A stretch of 6,628 bases of DNA from Thermoanaerobaculia bacterium (lineage in GTDB: Bacteria; Acidobacteriota; Thermoanaerobaculia; Gp7-AA8). A program made the position numbers and the translations under genes. Shown in pieces: positions 5,388 through 6,628 of this stretch; position 1 is the stretch's first letter; every line of letters begins with the position of its first letter. The stretch spans positions 1-6,628 of the forward strand of contig JAMPYE010000246.1 of assembly GCA_023700825.1 (NCBI GenBank), read 5' to 3'. The notes under the pieces were generated by a model. It made no database searches. It worked only from the letters and a program-made list of their open reading frames with translations, and was not told the origin of the DNA.

Positions 5388-6213
5388 TGGCTTTCAGAAG
5401 CAGTTGAATCCCCATGAGCACCATGAAGACGGCGAATCCGCGCCGCAGGCTCGACCCGTGAATCCTGGCCGCGACGGTCACCCCCGCCTTCGACCCCAGG
5501 AACACTCCCGTGACCGCCGCCGCTGCGAGCGCGGGCGACAGATCGCCCCGGCCGTAGTAGACCAGCGCGCTCGCGACCGCCGTCACGCCGATCATCATGT
5601 TCGACGTGGCTGCCGCCGCCTTCATCGGGATCCGACCAAGCAGCGTCATTACGGGAACCTGGACGATTCCACCTCCGACTCCCAGCAATCCGCTGAGCAC
5701 TCCCGCGCCGACCGAGATCCCCATGAGTGATGGAGCGCGCTCGACCTCGTACTCGATCTCCGAGCTCTTCGCCTCGTCGTAGTAGCGACCGCGAAGGTGA
5801 AATCTCCCGTGAGGCTCCCCGCCGGTCCCGGCATGGAGCCCGAGCTCCACCTGGCCGCGGGACATCGGGATCGCCATCAGCATCAGCGTCACGCCGAAGA
5901 TCGTCATCAGCGTCTCGCCGCGCAGGAAGCCGGCGACGAAGGCGCCGGTGATGGCGCCGACCACGGTGCACGGCTCGAGCAGGCTCGCGAGCTTCACGTT
6001 GGCCATACCCGAGCGGATGTTCCGCGAGGCCGCGGCGCTCGACGTGGCGACGACGCAGAGCAGCGAGGTTCCGATCGCGGTGTGCATCGGCACCCCGAAG
6101 CCGGATGCCAGCACCGGGACGATGAGGATTCCGCCACCGACACCGAAGAGTGCGCCGATGAAACCCGCGACCGCGCCCACCGCGAAGACGACGAGGACGG
6201 AGTCGAGCGACAT
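5368..6213 (-). CDS. TauE/SafE-family sulfite/anion exporter
   Basis: A 281-residue inner-membrane permease of the TauE/SafE family, whose members move sulfite, sulfoacetate or other small organic anions. The internal duplication of the family is plain: GALFGVGGGILIVPVL (20-35) followed by AIGTSLLCVVATS, and GLLGVGGGIVQVPVM (175-189) followed by the related ATSNMMIG. Each half gives roughly four hydrophobic segments. Between the halves lies a hydrophilic stretch of about 44 residues (118-161), rich in His, Glu, Arg and Tyr (RGRYYDEAKSSEIEYEVER), longer than the simple linker of short family members. The gene begins 9 bases after the TPR gene and overlaps the DUF1634 gene by 20 bases, so an operon is very likely. 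The substrate cannot be read from the sequence; no sulfur-metabolism enzyme is in the window. Confidence 0.94.
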   Translation of the reverse strand: MSLDSVLVVFAVGAVAGFIGALFGVGGGILIVPVLASGFGVPMHTAIGTSLLCVVATSSAAASRNIRSGMANVKLASLLEPCTVVGAITGAFVAGFLRGETLMTIFGVTLMLMAIPMSRGQVELGLHAGTGGEPHGRFHLRGRYYDEAKSSEIEYEVERAPSLMGISVGAGVLSGLLGVGGGIVQVPVMTLLGRIPMKAAAATSNMMIGVTAVASALVYYGRGDLSPALAAAAVTGVFLGSKAGVTVAARIHGSSLRRGFAVFMVLMGIQLLLKANGLWFS

Positions 6214-6222
6214 GCGCCGACC

Positions 6223-6628
6223 CTACTTCTTCGCTTCTTCGATCTGCTTGATTTTGCTGATCACGTCGCGGTAGCCGGTATTGACGCCGTAGACCTCGAG
6301 GAACGCCTTCTGCGCGTTCGCGATGTCTCCGATCTCGAGGTGCGCGCTCCCCAGGTCGTAGAGCAGGCCGAGGTGCTCGTCCTCCGTGATCTCGGGAGAC
6401 TCGAGCCCCTTCTTGTACCACTTGACCGCGAGCTGAGGCATTCCCTTCTCGAGGAAGCAAAGCCCGAGCATCGAGCAGCACTCGATCATCCGTTTCGGGT
6501 CCTTCGACGCGAGCTGGAATTCACCGATGGCCTCGTCGATCAGTCCCATTTCCTTGTAGGCGATCCCGAGGTTGTAGTGCGTGTCGTAGTCTTCGCTGTC
6601 GAGCTGCTGCTCGACCCCCTTCTTGAAC
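6223..6628 (-). CDS. TPR-repeat protein, C-terminal part (cut by window edge)
   Basis: The frame stays open to the right edge, so the 5' end lies outside the window; 134 C-terminal residues are visible. They hold at least three tetratricopeptide repeats: DTHYNLGIAYKEMGLIDEAI..., CCSMLGLCFLEKGMPQLAVKWY... and LYDLGSAHLEIGDIANAQKAF..., each with the family's small/large residue spacing (A/G at helix packing positions, Y/F-x-LG, A-L/A-x-x-F/Y). The protein ends in a charged helix (SKIKQIEEAKK). An internal Met at 6549 lies in mid-repeat and is not a credible start. TPRs are protein-protein scaffolds and the partner is unknown. It is followed 9 bases later by the TauE/SafE gene, which suggests co-transcription, though not necessarily shared function. 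Confidence 0.92.
   Translation of the reverse strand, partial: FKKGVEQQLDSEDYDTHYNLGIAYKEMGLIDEAIGEFQLASKDPKRMIECCSMLGLCFLEKGMPQLAVKWYKKGLESPEITEDEHLGLLYDLGSAHLEIGDIANAQKAFLEVYGVNTGYRDVISKIKQIEEAKK

Noticed and set aside
5270..6481. A 403-codon open frame on the minus strand
   Set aside because: It shifts frame across the TPR, TauE/SafE and DUF1634 genes, is extremely Arg/Gly-rich, and shows no family motif; the three overlapping genes are clearly real.

Overview
High-GC bacterial DNA with tightly packed genes on both strands and strong G/C bias at third codon positions. The gene content (SelB, TauE/SafE plus DUF1634, zinc-ribbon protein, TPR protein) and the seven-base-period intergenic repeats would fit an Acidobacteriota- or Myxococcota-like environmental bacterium. 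That placement is an impression only; nothing in the window fixes the taxon. Every gene call rests on reading protein motifs, not on a database search.

Layout. Positions 1-80 hold a short heptamer repeat with an inverted partner at the window edge, followed by a near-perfect palindromic terminator (78-105) that closes a small double zinc-ribbon protein on the minus strand (130-432). A 287-base divergent spacer separates this from a DUF72/YecE-family protein on the plus strand (720-1556). Between that gene and selB lies a repeat-rich, structured intergenic element (about 1563-1809): inverted arms made of heptamers, three hairpins inside, then an exactly 84-base run of heptads ending 11 bases before the first selB ATG. 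selB (1821-3728) encodes a full-length selenocysteine-specific elongation factor, so the cell probably decodes UGA as selenocysteine, although no selA, selC, selD or obvious selenoprotein is present here.

Everything from 3737 to the right edge is on the minus strand. The first unit in transcription order is a probable operon read leftwards from the right edge: the C-terminal part of a TPR protein (6223 to edge), a TauE/SafE-family permease (5368-6213), a DUF1634 membrane protein overlapping it by 20 bases (5040-5387), and probably a DUF1772-like four-helix membrane protein (4493-4981), closed by a GC-rich hairpin at 4444-4468. The second is a monocistronic gene for a small secreted protein (3737-4234) with its own candidate promoter, convergent with selB across an 8-base gap.

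Functionally the window is mostly housekeeping or accessory-metabolic: selenocysteine decoding, possible sulfur-oxyanion or organic-acid export, and several uncharacterised small proteins. I see no phage, transposase, defence system or CRISPR. The most unusual feature is the heptamer-based structured repeat upstream of selB.
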